Counted from the stretch's first letter, positions 1-12,435 are shown. The stretch: DNA of 64,000 nt from Penaeus vannamei (GCF_042767895.1 NC_091552.1:26806432-26870431), one strand, 5' to 3'. Made by a program: numbers and translations. Notes: a model not told the origin generated them from the sequence alone.

Positions 1-160
1 TAACCTAAACTAAACCTAACCTAACCTAACCTAACCTAAACCTAACCTAACCTAACCTAAACCTAACCTAACCTAAACCTTACCTAACCTAAACCTAACC
101 TAACCTAAACGTAACCTAACCAAACCTAACCTAACCTAAACCTAACCTAACCTAAACCTA
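1..160. repeat. Telomeric CCTAA/CCTAAA tract at left end
   Basis: The first 160 bases are almost entirely CCTAA pentamers mixed with CCTAAA hexamers, with a few point variants. The C-rich strand reading 5' to 3' at the left edge is the polarity expected at the left end of a chromosome. TTAGG is the usual arthropod telomere repeat. The tract is short and imperfect, so it may be the proximal edge of a telomere whose distal part was not assembled, or an interstitial block. It changes abruptly into ATAATG-type sequence at about 162. Confidence 0.85.
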
Positions 161-162
161 AT

Positions 163-3100
163 AATCATTATAAACTGCATTAATGATGATAATAATGATG
201 ATAATCATAATAATAATGACTATAATGATAATAATCATAAGAATAATGACAGTAATGATAATAAAGATGATAATAATTATTATCCAGTCCATTTATAATG
301 AAATAAAGGCCAAAATAATAAAATCCAATAAGTCGAAAAAAAGGCAAAATCGAGCGTATTACAACCTTTTGAAGGAAGCATCGAAAAAAACCACTTTTCG
401 CTTTTTATTGGTAATCATGAGGATTTTAATATCAATTAAGGTAATTGTGATGATTTTCATGATAATTCCTTCATTATATGCAATAATGATGATAATTATG
501 ATGATAATGACAATGATAATGACAATAATAATGATAATAATGATAAAATCATAATTATAATGATAATTTTGATATTTACAGCATTAATAGCAATAATCAA
601 CTCTATTCCTATAATTTTCAAAAAAAATAATGACAATAGAAATAATAATAACATCATTATCATTGTCATAATAAGTTATTATTGTCATTATTATTTCTAA
701 AATTATCATTATTGCTATTATCATTATAAATATAGTTATGATGAAAATAGCTATAATAATTATAAACTGCAACAATGATGATAATAATGATGATAATCAG
801 GATAATAATGACTATAATGATAATAATCATAAGAATAATGACAGTAATGATAATAAAGATGATAATAATTAATATCCAGTCCATTTATAATGAAATAAAG
901 GCCATAAGTAATAAAATCCCATAAGACGAAAAAACGGCAAAATCGAGCGTATTACAACCTTTTGAAGGGAACGTAGAAAAAAACGCACTTCTCGCTTTTT
1001 ATTGGTAATCATGAGGATTTTAATACTAATTCAGGTAATTGTGAGGATTTCTAAAAATATCATTATTGCTATTATCATTATGAAAATAGTTATGATGATG
1101 AAAATAGCTATAATAATTAGCATAATAATCTTTATAACTGCAATAATGATGATAATAATTTTGATATTCATGATAATAATGACTATAATGATAATAATCA
1201 TAAGAATAATGCCAGTAACGATAAGAAAGATGATAATAATTATCATCCAGTCCATTTATAATGAAATAAAGACCAAAAGTAATAAAATCCCAAAAGAAGA
1301 AAAACGGCAAAATCTGGCGCATTACAACCATTTGAGAGAAACATCGAAAAAGCCCACTTTTCGCTTTTTACTGGTAATCATGAGGATTTTAACATTAATT
1401 CAGGTAATTGTGATGATTTTCATGATAATTCCTTCATTATATGCAATAATGATGATAATTATGATGATAATGACAATGATAATGACAGTAATAATGACAA
1501 TAATGATAAAATCATAATTATAATGATAAATTTGATATTTAAAGCATTAATAGCAATAATCAACTCTATTCCAATAATTTTCAGACTAATAATGACAATA
1601 AAAATAATAATAACATAATTATCATTGTCATTATAATTATTACTATTGTCATTATTATTTCTAAAATTATCATTATTGCTATTATCATTATGAAAATAGT
1701 TATGATGATGAAAATAGCTATAATAATTAGCATAATAATCATTATAACTGCAATAATGATGATAATAATGATCATAATCATGATGGCAATGACTATAATG
1801 AAAATGATCATAAGAATAATGACAATAATGATAATAATGATGATAATAATTATTATCCAGTCCATTTATAATGAAATAAAGGCCAAAAGTAATAAAATCC
1901 CATAAGTCGAAAAAACGGCAAAATCTAGCGTATTACAGCCTTTTGAGAGAAACGTCGAAAAAAAAACTTTCACTTTTTATTTGTAATTATGTGGTAATTA
2001 TGTTTAATATTAATTCAGGTAATTGTGATGATTTTCATGATAATTCACTCATTATATGCAATAATGATGATAATTATGATGATAATGATAATGATAATGA
2101 CAATAATGATGATAATAATGATAAAATCATAAACATAATGATAATTTTGATATTTAGTGCAATAATAGCAATAATCAACACTATTACAATAATTTTCAAA
2201 CTAATGACAATAGAAATAATATTAACATAATTATCATTGTCATTACAATTATTACTATTGTCATTATCATTTCTAAAATTATCATTATTACTTTTATCAT
2301 TATAAAGATAGTTATGATGGTGAAAATAGCTATAATAATTAGCATAATAATCATTATAACTGCAATAATGATGATAATAATGAGGATAATCATGATGATA
2401 ATGACTATAATAATAATAATGATAATGATAATGACAGTAATGATAATAATGATGATAACAATTATTATCCAGTCCATTTATAATGAAATCAAGGCCAAAA
2501 GTAATAAAATCCCTAAAGTCGAAAAAACGTCAAAATCTAGCGTATTACAGCCTATTGAGAGAATGGTCAAAAAACCCTTTTCGCTTTTTATTGGTAATTA
2601 TGAGGATTTTAACATTAATACAGGTAATTGTGATGATTTTCATGATAATTCCTTCCTTATATGCAATAATGATGATAATTATGATGATAATGGCAATGAT
2701 AATGACAATAATAATGATAATAATGATAAAATCATAATTATAATGATAATTTTGATAATTACTGCAATAATAGCAATAATAATACCAATAGAAATAATAA
2801 TAACATAATTATCATTGTCATTACAATTATTACTATTGTCATTATCATTTCTAAAATTATCATTATTGCTTTTATCATTATAAAAATAGTGATGATGGTG
2901 AAAATAGCTATAATAATTAGCATAATAATCATTATAACTGCAATAATGATGATAATAATGAGGATAATCATGATGATAATGACTATAATGATAATAATGA
3001 TAATAATGACAGTAATGATAATAATGATGATAACAATTATTATCCAGTCCATTTATAATGAAATCAAGGCCAAAAGTAATAAAATCCCTAAAGTCGAAAA

Positions 3101-4748
3101 AACGTCAAAATCTAGCGTATTACAGCCTATTGAGAGAATCGTCAAAAAAAACCTTTTCGCTTTTTATTGGTAATTATGAGGATTTTAACATTAATACAGG
3201 TAATTGTGATGATTTTCATGATAATTCCTTCCTTATATGCAATAATGATAATTATGATGATAATGGCAATGATAATGACAATAATAATGATAATAATGAT
3301 AAAATCATAATTATAATGATAATTTTGATAATTACTGCAATAATAGCAATAATCAAGTCTATTATAATAATTTTCAGACTAATAATGACAATAGAAATAA
3401 TAATAACATCATTATCATTGTTATTATAATTATTACTATTGTCATTATTATTTCTAAAATTATCATTATTGCTATTATCATTATAAAGATAGTTATGATG
3501 ATGAAAATAGCTATGATAATTAGCATAATAATCATTATAACTGCAATATTGATGATAATAATGATGATAATCATGATGATAATGACTATAATGACAATAA
3601 TCATAAGAATAATGACAGTAATGATAATAATAGCAATAATCAACTCTATTCCAATAATTTTCAGACTAATAATGACAATAGAAATTATCATTATTGCTAT
3701 TATCATTATAAAAATAGTTATGATGATGAAAATAGCTATAATAATTTGCATAATCATTATAACTCGAATAACTATGATAATAATGATGATAATCATGATG
3801 ATAATGACTATAATGATAATACTCATAAGAATAATGACAGTAACGATAATAATGATGATAATAATTATTATCCAGTCCATTTATAATGAAATCAAGGCTA
3901 AAAGTAATAAAATCCCCAAAGTCGAAAAAACGACATAATCTAGCGTATTACACCCTATTGAGAGAAACGTCGAAAAAAACACTTTTCGGTTTTTATCAGT
4001 AATTATGAGGATTTTAACATTAATTCAGGTAATTGTGATGATTTTCATGATAATTCCTTCATTATATGCAATAATGATGATAATTATGATGATAATGACA
4101 ATAATAATAAAATCAGAATTATAATGATAATTTTGATAATTACTCCAATAATATCAATAATCAACTCTATTCCAATAATTTTCAGACTAATAATGACAAT
4201 AAAAATAATAATAACATCATTATCAGTGGCATTATAATTATTACTATTGTCATTATTATTTCTAAAATTATCATTATTGCTATTATCATTAAATGATGAA
4301 AATAGCAATAATAATTAGCATAATAATTATTATATCTGCAATAATGAGGATAATCATGATGATAATAATGATAATAATCGTAAGAATAATGACAGTAATG
4401 ATAATAGTGATGATAATGATTATTATCCAGTCCATTCATAATGAAATAAAAGAAAAAGTAATAAAATCCCATAAGTCGAAAAAACGGCAAAATCTAGCGT
4501 ATTACAGACATTTGAGAGAAACGTCGAAAAAAACCATTTTCGCTTTTTATTGGTAATAATGAGGATTTTAACAATAATCCAGGTAATTGTGATGATTTTC
4601 ATAATTCCTTCATTATATACAATATTGATGATAATTATAATGATAATGAAAATGATAATGAGAATAATTATGATAATGAAAATGATAATGAGAATAATAA
4701 TGATAATAATGATAAAATCAAAATTAAAATGATAATTTTGATAATTAC
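163..4748 (+). repeat. Satellite family A, forward array
   Basis: Tandem units of ATAATG-like simple sequence around a conserved core that begins CCAGTCCATTTATAATGAAA and ends near the CGCTTTTTATT motif. CCAGTCC anchors lie at 284, 876, 1247, 1857, 2469, 3044, 3872 and 4427. The spacing is mostly 555-612 bp, with one short unit (371 bp) and one long interval (828 bp), as expected from unequal exchange. Open frames here are rich in Ile, Met, Asn and Asp on both strands and are translations of simple sequence, not genes. The array runs into a gap. Confidence 0.85.
2316..3465 (+). repeat. Pair of very similar family A units
   Basis: Two consecutive units, offset by about 576 bp, share private variants not seen in neighbours: a GATGGTGAAAATAGC start, ATCAAGGCC in place of ATAAAGGCC, a CCCTAAAGTCG core variant and AAACGTCAAAATC. 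Shared private variants point to a recent local duplication of one unit. Confidence 0.7.
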
Positions 4749-5248
4749 NNNNNNNNNNNNNNNNNNNNNNNNNNNNNNNNNNNNNNNNNNNNNNNNNNNN
4801 NNNNNNNNNNNNNNNNNNNNNNNNNNNNNNNNNNNNNNNNNNNNNNNNNNNNNNNNNNNNNNNNNNNNNNNNNNNNNNNNNNNNNNNNNNNNNNNNNNNN
4901 NNNNNNNNNNNNNNNNNNNNNNNNNNNNNNNNNNNNNNNNNNNNNNNNNNNNNNNNNNNNNNNNNNNNNNNNNNNNNNNNNNNNNNNNNNNNNNNNNNNN
5001 NNNNNNNNNNNNNNNNNNNNNNNNNNNNNNNNNNNNNNNNNNNNNNNNNNNNNNNNNNNNNNNNNNNNNNNNNNNNNNNNNNNNNNNNNNNNNNNNNNNN
5101 NNNNNNNNNNNNNNNNNNNNNNNNNNNNNNNNNNNNNNNNNNNNNNNNNNNNNNNNNNNNNNNNNNNNNNNNNNNNNNNNNNNNNNNNNNNNNNNNNNNN
5201 NNNNNNNNNNNNNNNNNNNNNNNNNNNNNNNNNNNNNNNNNNNNNNNN
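4749..5248. other. Assembly gap, exactly 500 N
   Basis: Exactly 500 undetermined bases, the same length as the gap at 26001, so this is a placeholder of unknown true size. The left side is a forward family A unit and the right side is a TTAGG array of opposite telomeric polarity to the tract at position 1. Order and orientation across this gap are therefore not supported by the sequence itself. Confidence 0.98.
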
Positions 5249-6056
5249 TAGGTTAATTAGGGGAATTTGGTTAGGTTAGGTTAGGTTTAGGTTAGGTTAA
5301 GTTAGGTTATGTTAGGTTAGGGCTAGGTTAGGTTTAGGTTAGGTTAGGTTAGGTTTGGTTAGGTTTAGGTTGCTTAGGTTAAGTTAGGTTTAGGTTAGGT
5401 TAGGTCAGGTTTAGGTTAGGTTAGTTTAGGTTTAGGTTAGGTTAGGTTAAGGTTAGGTTAGGTTAGGTTAGGTTAGTTTAGGTTAGGTTAGGTTTAGGAT
5501 AGGTTTAGGTTAGGTTAGGTAAGGTTAGGTTAGGTTAGGTTAAGTTTAAGTTAGGTTAAGTTAGGTTAGGTTACGTTTAGGTTAGGTTAGGTTATGTTTG
5601 TGTTAGGTTAGCTTAGGTTAGGTTTAGGTTAGGTTAGGTTATGTTATGTTATGTTTAGGTTAGGTTAGGTTAGGTTTAGGTTAGGTTAGGTTTAGGTTAG
5701 GTTAGGTTAGATTTAGGTTAGGTTAGGTTTAAGTTATGTTAGGTTAGGTTAGGATAGGTTTAGGTTAGGTTAGGTTAGGTTTAGGTTAGGTTAGGTTTAG
5801 GTTAGGTTAGGTTAGGTTTAGGTTAGGTTAGGTTAGGTTTAGGTTAGGTTAGGTAAAGTTTAGGTTAGGTTAGGTTACGTTTAGGTTAGGTTTGGTTAGG
5901 TTAGGTTAGTTTAGGTTATGTTTGGTTAGGTTTGGTTAGGTCTGGTTAGGTTAGGGTTAGGTTAGGTTAGGTTAGGTTAGGTTTAGGTTACGTTAGGTTA
6001 CGTTAGGTTGGGTTAGGTTTAGGTTAGGTTAGGTAGTTTGGTTAGGTTAGGTTAGG
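5249..6056 (+). repeat. TTAGG/TTTAGG array, block 1
   Basis: Degenerate telomeric repeat on the plus strand, mainly TTAGG pentamers with TTTAGG hexamers and scattered substitutions. In many places two pentamers and one hexamer alternate, giving a 16-bp period. The G-rich strand is on plus, the reverse of the left-end tract. Confidence 0.9.
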
Positions 6057-8565
6057 CTCAGCTTTGATGGGGAGAGTCCAAATTTCGTTTTCTTACATAA
6101 AGTTTATATTAAATCAGTTTAATGGAGGTTAGGTTATATTAGCTGGAATTTTGTTAGGTTAGGTTAAGTTAGGTTAGCCTCAGTTTTGATGAGGAAAGTC
6201 CAAATTTCGTTTTCTTACATAAGGTTTATATTAAATCAGTTTAATGGAGATTAGGTTACATTAGCTGGAATTTTGTTAGGTTAGGTTAGGTTAGGTTAGG
6301 CTCAGCTTTGATGAGGAGAGTCTAAATTTCGTTTTCTTACAAAAGGTTTGTATTAAATCAGTTTATTGGTGGTTAGGTTACATTAGCTGGAATTTGGTTA
6401 GGTTAGGTTAGGTAAGGTTTGCTCAAATTTGACGAGGAGAGTCCAAATTTGGTTTTTTACATAAGGTTTATATTAAATCAGCTTAATGGAGGTTAGGTTA
6501 CAATAGCTGTAATTTGGTTACGTTAAGTTAGGTTAGGTTAGGCTAGGCTAGGCACAGCTTTCATGAGGAGAGTCCAAATTTCGTTTTCCTACATAGGGTT
6601 TATATTAAATCAGTTTAATGGAGGTTAGGTTACATTAGCTGGAATTTGATTAGGTTAGGTTAGGTTAGGTTAGGTTAGGCTCATCTTTCATGAGGAGAGT
6701 CCAAATTTCGTTTTCTTACATAAGGTTTTTATTAAATTAGTTTCATGGGGGTTAGGTTACATTAGCTGGAATTTGGTTAGTTTAGGTTAGGTTAGGCTCA
6801 GCTTTGATGAGGAGCGTCTAAATTTCGTTTTCTTACATAAGGTTTATATTAAATCAGTTTAATGGAGGTTAGGTTACATTAGCGGGAATTTGGTTAGGTT
6901 AGTTTAGGCTCAGCTTTGATGAGGAGAGTCCAAATTTCGTTTTCTTACATAAAGTTTATATTAAATCAGTTTAATGGAGGTTAGGTTACATTAGCTGGAA
7001 TTTAGTTAGGTTAGGTTAGGCTCAGCTTTGATGAGGAGAGTCCAAATTTCGTTTTCTTACATAAGGTTTATCTTAAATCAGTTTAATGGAGGTTAGGTTA
7101 CATTAACTGGAATTTGGTTAGGTTAGGTTAGGTTAGGTTCAGCTCATCGTTGATGAGGAGAGTCCAAATTTCGTTTTCTTATATAAAGTTTATATCAAAT
7201 CAGTTTAATGGAGGTTAGGTTACATTAGTATGAATTTGGTTACATTAGGTTAGGTTATGTTAGGTTACTTCAGGCTCAGCTTTGATGTGGAGAGTCCAAA
7301 TTTCGTTTTCGTACGTAAGATTTATATTAAATCAGTTTAATGGAGGTTAGGTTACATTAGCTGGAATTTGGTTTGGTTAGGTTAGGTTAGTTTAGGCTCA
7401 GCTTTGATGAGGAGAGTCCAAATTTCGTTTTCTTACATAAAGTTTATATTAAAAAAGTTTAATGGAGGTTAGGTTACATAAGCTGGAATTTGGTTAGGTT
7501 AGGCTCAGCTTTGATGAGGAGAGTCCAAATTTCGTTTTCTTACATAAGGTTTATATTAAATCAGTTTAATGGAGGTTAGGTTACAATTCCTGGAATTTGG
7601 TTAGGTTAAGTTAGGTTAGGCTCAGCTTTGATAACGAAAGTCCAAATTTCGTTTTCTTACATTAGGTTTATATTAAATCAGTTTAATGGAGATTAGGTTA
7701 CATTTGCTGGATTTTGGTTAGGTTAGGCTCGGCTCAGCTTTCACAAGGAGACCCCAAATTGCGTTTTCTTACATAAAGTTTATATTAAATCAATTTAATG
7801 CAGGTTAGGTTACATTAGCTGGAATTTGGTTAGGTTAGGTTAGTTTAGGATAGGCTCAGCTTTGATGAGGAGAGTCCAAATTTCGTTTTCTTACATAAGT
7901 TTTATATTAAATCAGTTTAATGGAGGTTAAGTTACATTAGTTGGAATTTGGTTAGGTTAGGTTAGGTTAGGTTAGGCTCAGCTTTGATGAGGAGAGTCCA
8001 AATTTCGTTTTCGTACAAAAGGTTTATATTAAATCAGTTTAATGGAGGTTAGGTTACATTAGCTGGAATTTGGTTAGGTTAGGTTAGGTTTGGTTAGGTT
8101 AGGCTCAGCTTTGATGAGAAGAGTCCAAATTTCGTTTTCTTACATAAGGTTTATATTAAACTAGTTTAATGGATGTTTAGTTACATTAGCTGGAATTTGG
8201 TTAGTTTAGATTAGGTCAGGTTAGGCTCAGCTTTGATGAGGAAAGTCCAAATTTCGTTTTCTTACATAAAGTTTATATTAGATCAGTGTAATGGAGGTTA
8301 GGTTACATTAGCTGGAATTTGGTTAGGTTAGGCTATGTTAGGTTATGCTCAGCTTTGATGAGGAGAGTCCACATTTCCTTTTCTTACATAAGGTTTATAT
8401 GAAATCAGTTTAATGGAGGTTAGGTTACATTAGCATGAATTTGGTTAGGTTAGGTTAGGTTAGGCTCAGCTTTGATGATGAGAGTCCAAATTTCGTTTTC
8501 TTACATACGGTTTATATTAAATCAGTTTAATGGAGGTTAGGTTACATTAGCTGGAATTTGGTTAA
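6057..8565 (+). repeat. 95-bp subtelomeric satellite in TTAGG, block 1 (about 21 units)
   Basis: About 21 copies of a 95-bp element that begins CTCAGCTTTGATGAGGAG, contains CCAAATTTCGTTTTCTTAC and GGTTTATATTAAATCAG, and ends ATTAGCTGGAATTT. Copies are separated by a variable number of GGTTA pentamers, giving a period of roughly 110-135 bp. Each element also carries an internal GGTTAGGTTAC. Copies differ by scattered substitutions with few indels inside the 95 bp; length variation sits mainly in the TTAGG linkers. No open reading frame or transposase is present. I know no named family for it. Confidence 0.85.
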
Positions 8566-9040
8566 GTTAGGTTAGGTTAGGTTACGTTAGGTTTAGGTTA
8601 GGTTAGGTTAGGGTAAGTTTAGGTTAGGTTAGGTTTAGGTTAGGTTAGGTTTAGGGCAGGTTAGGTTAGGTTAAGTTAGTTTAGGTTAATTTAGGTTAGG
8701 TTAAGTTAGGTTTAGGTTAGGTTAGGTTAGATTAGGTTTAGTTTAGGTTAGGTTAAGTTTAGGTTAGGTTAGGTTAGGTTAGGTTAGGTTAGGTTAAGTT
8801 TAGGTTAGTTTAGGTTAGGTTTGGGTAAGGTTAGGTTAGGTTAAGGTTAGGTTAGGTTAGGTTTAGGTTAGGTTAGGTTTAGGTTAGGTTAGGTTTAGGT
8901 TAGGTTAGGTTTAGGTTAGGTTAGGTTTAGGTTAGGTTAGGTTAGGTTAGGTTAGGTTTAGGTTAGGTTAGGTTTAGGTTAGGTTAGTTTAGGTTTAGGT
9001 TAGGTTAGGTTTAGGTTAGGTTAGGTTAGGTTAGGTTAGA
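8566..9040 (+). repeat. TTAGG/TTTAGG array, block 2
   Basis: Telomeric repeat without the 95-bp element. From about 8865 to 9000 it is a regular higher-order pattern of TTAGG, TTAGG and TTTAGG, a 16-bp unit repeated several times. Confidence 0.9.
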
Positions 9041-9385
9041 CTCAGCTTTGATGAGAAGAGTCCAAATTTCGTTTTCTTACATAAGGTTTATATTAAATCC
9101 GTTTAATGGAGGTTAAGTTACATAAGCTGGAATTTGGTTAGGTTAGGTTAGGTTAGGTTATGCTCAGCTTTGATTATTAGAGTCCAAATTTCGTTTTCTT
9201 ACATAATGTTTATATTAAATCATTTTAATGGAGGTTAGGTTACATTAGCTGGAATTTGATTAGGTTAGGTTAGGTTAGGTTAGGCTCAGCTTTGAAGAGG
9301 AGAGTCCAAATTTCGTTTTCTTACATAAGGTTTATATTAAATCAGTTTAATGGAGGTTAGGTTACATTAGCTGGCATTTGGTTAG
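9041..9385 (+). repeat. 95-bp satellite in TTAGG, block 2 (3 units)
   Basis: Three copies of the 95-bp CTCAGCTTTGATGAGG element starting near 9041, 9163 and 9285, joined by four to six TTAGG pentamers. Same orientation as the other blocks. Confidence 0.85.
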
Positions 9386-9636
9386 GTTAGGCTTAGGTTA
9401 GGTTAGGTTAGGTTTAGGTTAGGTTAGGTTTAGGTTAGGTTAGGTTAGGTTTAGGTTAGGTTAGGTTAGGTTTAGGTAAGGTTAGGTTAGGTTTAGGTTA
9501 GGTTTAGTTTAGGTTAGGTTAGGTTAGGGTTAGGTTAGTTTAGGTTAGTTTAGGTTTGGATTAGGTTAGGTTAAGTTTAGGTTAGGTTAGGTATGGTTAG
9601 GTTAGGTTAGTTTAGGTTAGGTTTGGTTAGGTTAGG
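9386..9636 (+). repeat. TTAGG/TTTAGG array, block 3
   Basis: Telomeric repeat separating two satellite blocks. It is more degenerate than block 2, with several TTTGG and TTAGT variants. Confidence 0.88.
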
Positions 9637-10585
9637 CTCAGCTTTGATGAGTCCAAATTTCGTTTTCTTACATAAAGTTTATATTAAATCAGTTTAATAG
9701 AGGTTAGGTTATATTAGCTGGAATTTTGTTAGGTTAGGTTAGGTTAGGTTAGGCTCAGTTGTGATGAAGACTCTCCACAATTTCGTTTTCTTACATAAGG
9801 TTTATATTAAATAAGTATAATGGAGATTAGGTTACATTAGCTGGAATTTGGTTAGGTTGGGTTAGGTTAGGTTAGGCTAGGCTCAGGTTTGATGAGGAGA
9901 GTCCAAATTTCGTTTTCTTACATAAGGTTTATATTAAATTAGTTTAATGGAGGTTAGGTTATATTAGCTGGAATTTGGTTAGGTTAGGTTAGGCTCACCT
10001 ATGATGAGGAGAGTCCAAACTTCGTTTTCTTACATAAGGTTTATATTAAATCAATTTAATGGAGGTTAGGTTACATTAGCTAGGATTTGGTTAGGTTACG
10101 TTAGGTTAGGTTAGGCTCAGCTTTGATGAGGAGAGTCCAAATTTCGTTTTCTTACATAAGCTTTATATTAAATCAGTTTAGTGGAGGTCAGGTTACATTA
10201 GCTGGTATTTGGTTAGGTTACATTAGGTTAGGTTAGGCTCAGCTTTGATGAGGAGAGCCCAAATTTCGTTTTCTTACATAAGGTTTATATGAAATCAGTT
10301 TATTAGAGGTTAGGTTCCATTAGCTGGAATTTGGTTAGGTTAGTTTACGTTAGTTTAGGTTAGGTTAGGTTAGGCTGAGCTTTGATGAGGAGAGTCGAAA
10401 TTTCGTGTTCTTACATAAGGTTTATATTAAATCAGTTTACTAGAGGTTAGGTTACATTAGCTGGAATTTGGTTAGGTTAGGTTTGGCTCAGCTTTGATGA
10501 GGAGAGTCCAAATTTCGTTTTCTTACATAAGTTTTGTATTAAATCAGTTTCATGGAGGTTAGGTTACATTAGCTGGAATTTAGTT
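9637..10585 (+). repeat. 95-bp satellite in TTAGG, block 3 (8 units)
   Basis: Eight copies of the 95-bp element. The first (9637) lacks about 8 bp of the GAGGAGAG stretch, one of the few indels inside the element. Another copy (about 9756) has a local CTCTCC change. Orientation is the same as in the other blocks. Confidence 0.83.
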
Positions 10586-10768
10586 AGGTTAGGGTAGGTT
10601 AGGTTTGGTTAGGTTTAGGTTAGGTTAGGTTTAGGTTAGGTTAGTTTAGGTTTAGGTTAGGTTAGGTTTAGGTTAGGTTAGGTTAGGTGTAGGTTAGGTT
10701 AGGTTAGGTTAGGTTTAGGTAAGGTTAGGTTTGGGTTAGGTTAGGTTAGGTTAGGTTAGACTCAGCTT
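10586..10768 (+). repeat. TTAGG/TTTAGG array, block 4
   Basis: Short telomeric-repeat spacer with mixed pentamers and hexamers between two satellite blocks. Confidence 0.88.
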
Positions 10769-12080
10769 TGATGAGGATAGTCCAAATTTCCTTTTCTTAC
10801 ATAAGGTTTATATTAAATCAGTTTAATGGAGGTTAGGTTACATTAGATGGAATTTCGTTAGGTTAGGTTAGGTTAGATTAGGCTCAGCTTTGATGAGGAG
10901 AATCCAAATTTCGTTTTCTTACATAAGGTTTATCTTAAATCAGTTTAATGGAGGTTAGGTTACATTAGCTGGAATTTGATTAGGTTAGGTTAGGTTAGGC
11001 TCAGCTTTGATGAGGAGAGTCCAAATTTCGTTTTCTTACATAAAGTTTATATTAAATCAGTTTAATGGAGGTTAGGTTACATTAGCTGGAATTTGGTTAG
11101 GTTAGCTTAGCTTAGCTTAGGCTAGGCTCAGCTTTGATGAGGAGAGTCCAATTTTCGTTTTCTTACATTAGGTTTATATGAAATCAGTTTAATGGAGGTT
11201 AGGTTACATTAGCTGAAATTTGATTAGGTTAGTTTAGGTTAGGTTAGGTTAGGCTCAGCTTTGATGAGGAGACTCCAAATTTCGTTTTCTTTCATAAGGT
11301 TTATATGAAATCAGTTTAATGGAGGTTAGGTTACATTAGCTGGAATTTGGTTAGGTTAGGTTAGGCTAGGTTATGTTAGGTTAGGCTCAGCTTTGATGAG
11401 GAGAGTCCAAATTTCATTTTCTTACTTAAGGTTTATATTAAATCAGTTTAATGGAGGTTAGGTTACATTAGCTGGAATTTGGTTAGGTTATATTAGGTTA
11501 GGCTCAACCTTGATGAGGAAAGTCCAAATTTCGTTTTCTTACATAAGGTTTCTATTAAATCAGTTTAATGGAGGTTAGGTTACATTAGCTGGAATTTGGT
11601 TAGGTTAGGTTAGGCTCATCTTTGATGAGGAGAGTCCAAATTTCGTTTTCTTACATAAGGTTTATATCAAATTAGTTTAATGGAGGTTAGGTTACATTAG
11701 CTGGAATTTGGTTAGGTTAGGTTAGGTTAGGTTAGGTTAGGTTAGGCTCAGCTTTAGTGAGGAGACCCCAAATTTCGGTTTCTTACATAAGGTTTATATG
11801 AAATCAGTTTAATGGAGGTTAGGTTACATTAGCTTGAATTTGGTTAGGTTAGGTTAGGTTAGATTAGGCTCAGCTTTGATGAGGAGAGTCCAAATTTCGT
11901 TTTCTTTCATAGGGTTTATATTAAATCAGTTTAATGGAGGTTAGGTTACATTAGGTGGACTTTGGTTAGGTTAGGTTAGGTTAGGCTCAGCTTTGATGAG
12001 GAGAGTTCAAATTTCGTTTTCTTACATAAGGTTTATATAAAATCAGTTTAATGGAGGTTAGGTTACATTTGCTTGAATTT
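10769..12080 (+). repeat. 95-bp satellite in TTAGG, block 4 (about 11 units)
   Basis: About eleven copies of the 95-bp element, starting near 10770, 10882, 10999, 11125, 11253, 11385, 11502, 11614, 11747, 11868 and 11984. A TATATGAAATCAG variant (TATTAAATCAG elsewhere) recurs in several non-adjacent units, which suggests higher-order exchange. Confidence 0.83.
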
Positions 12081-12435
12081 GGTTAGGTTAGGTTAGGTTA
12101 GGTTTAGGTTAGGTTAGGTTTAGGTTAGGTTAGTTTAGGTTAGGTTAGGTTTAGGTTAGGTTAGGTTAGGTTAGGTTAGGTTTAGGTTAGGTTTAGGTTA
12201 GGTTAGGTTAGGTTAGCTTTAGGTTAGGTTAGGTTAGGTTAGGGTAGGTTTAGGTTAGGTTAGGTTTAGGTTAGGTTAGGTTCAGGTTAGGTCAGGCTAG
12301 GTTAGGTTTAGGTTAGGTTATGTTAGTTTAGGTTAGGTTAGGTTAGGTTAGGGATAGGTTAAGTTAGGTTTAGGTTAGGTTAGGTTTAGGTTAGGTTAGG
12401 TTAGGTTAGGTTAGATTAGGTTAGGTTAGGTTAGT
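12081..12435 (+). repeat. TTAGG/TTTAGG array, block 5
   Basis: Last telomeric block, with a clear mixture of pentamers and hexamers. It ends at a sharp junction with ATAATG-type sequence after GGTTAGGTTAG at about 12435. Confidence 0.9.

Noticed and set aside
163..4732. Many open frames of 60-170 codons on both strands in the A/B arrays
   Set aside because: Proteins of almost only Ile, Met, Asn, Asp, Leu or His/Tyr repeats, present in overlapping frames on both strands and in every unit; they are translations of ATAATG simple sequence with no domain or codon signature.
6057..12080. CRISPR-like repeat/spacer appearance of the TTAGG satellite
   Set aside because: The repeats are 95 bp, the linkers are simple TTAGG and not unique spacers, and the context is eukaryotic telomeric DNA.
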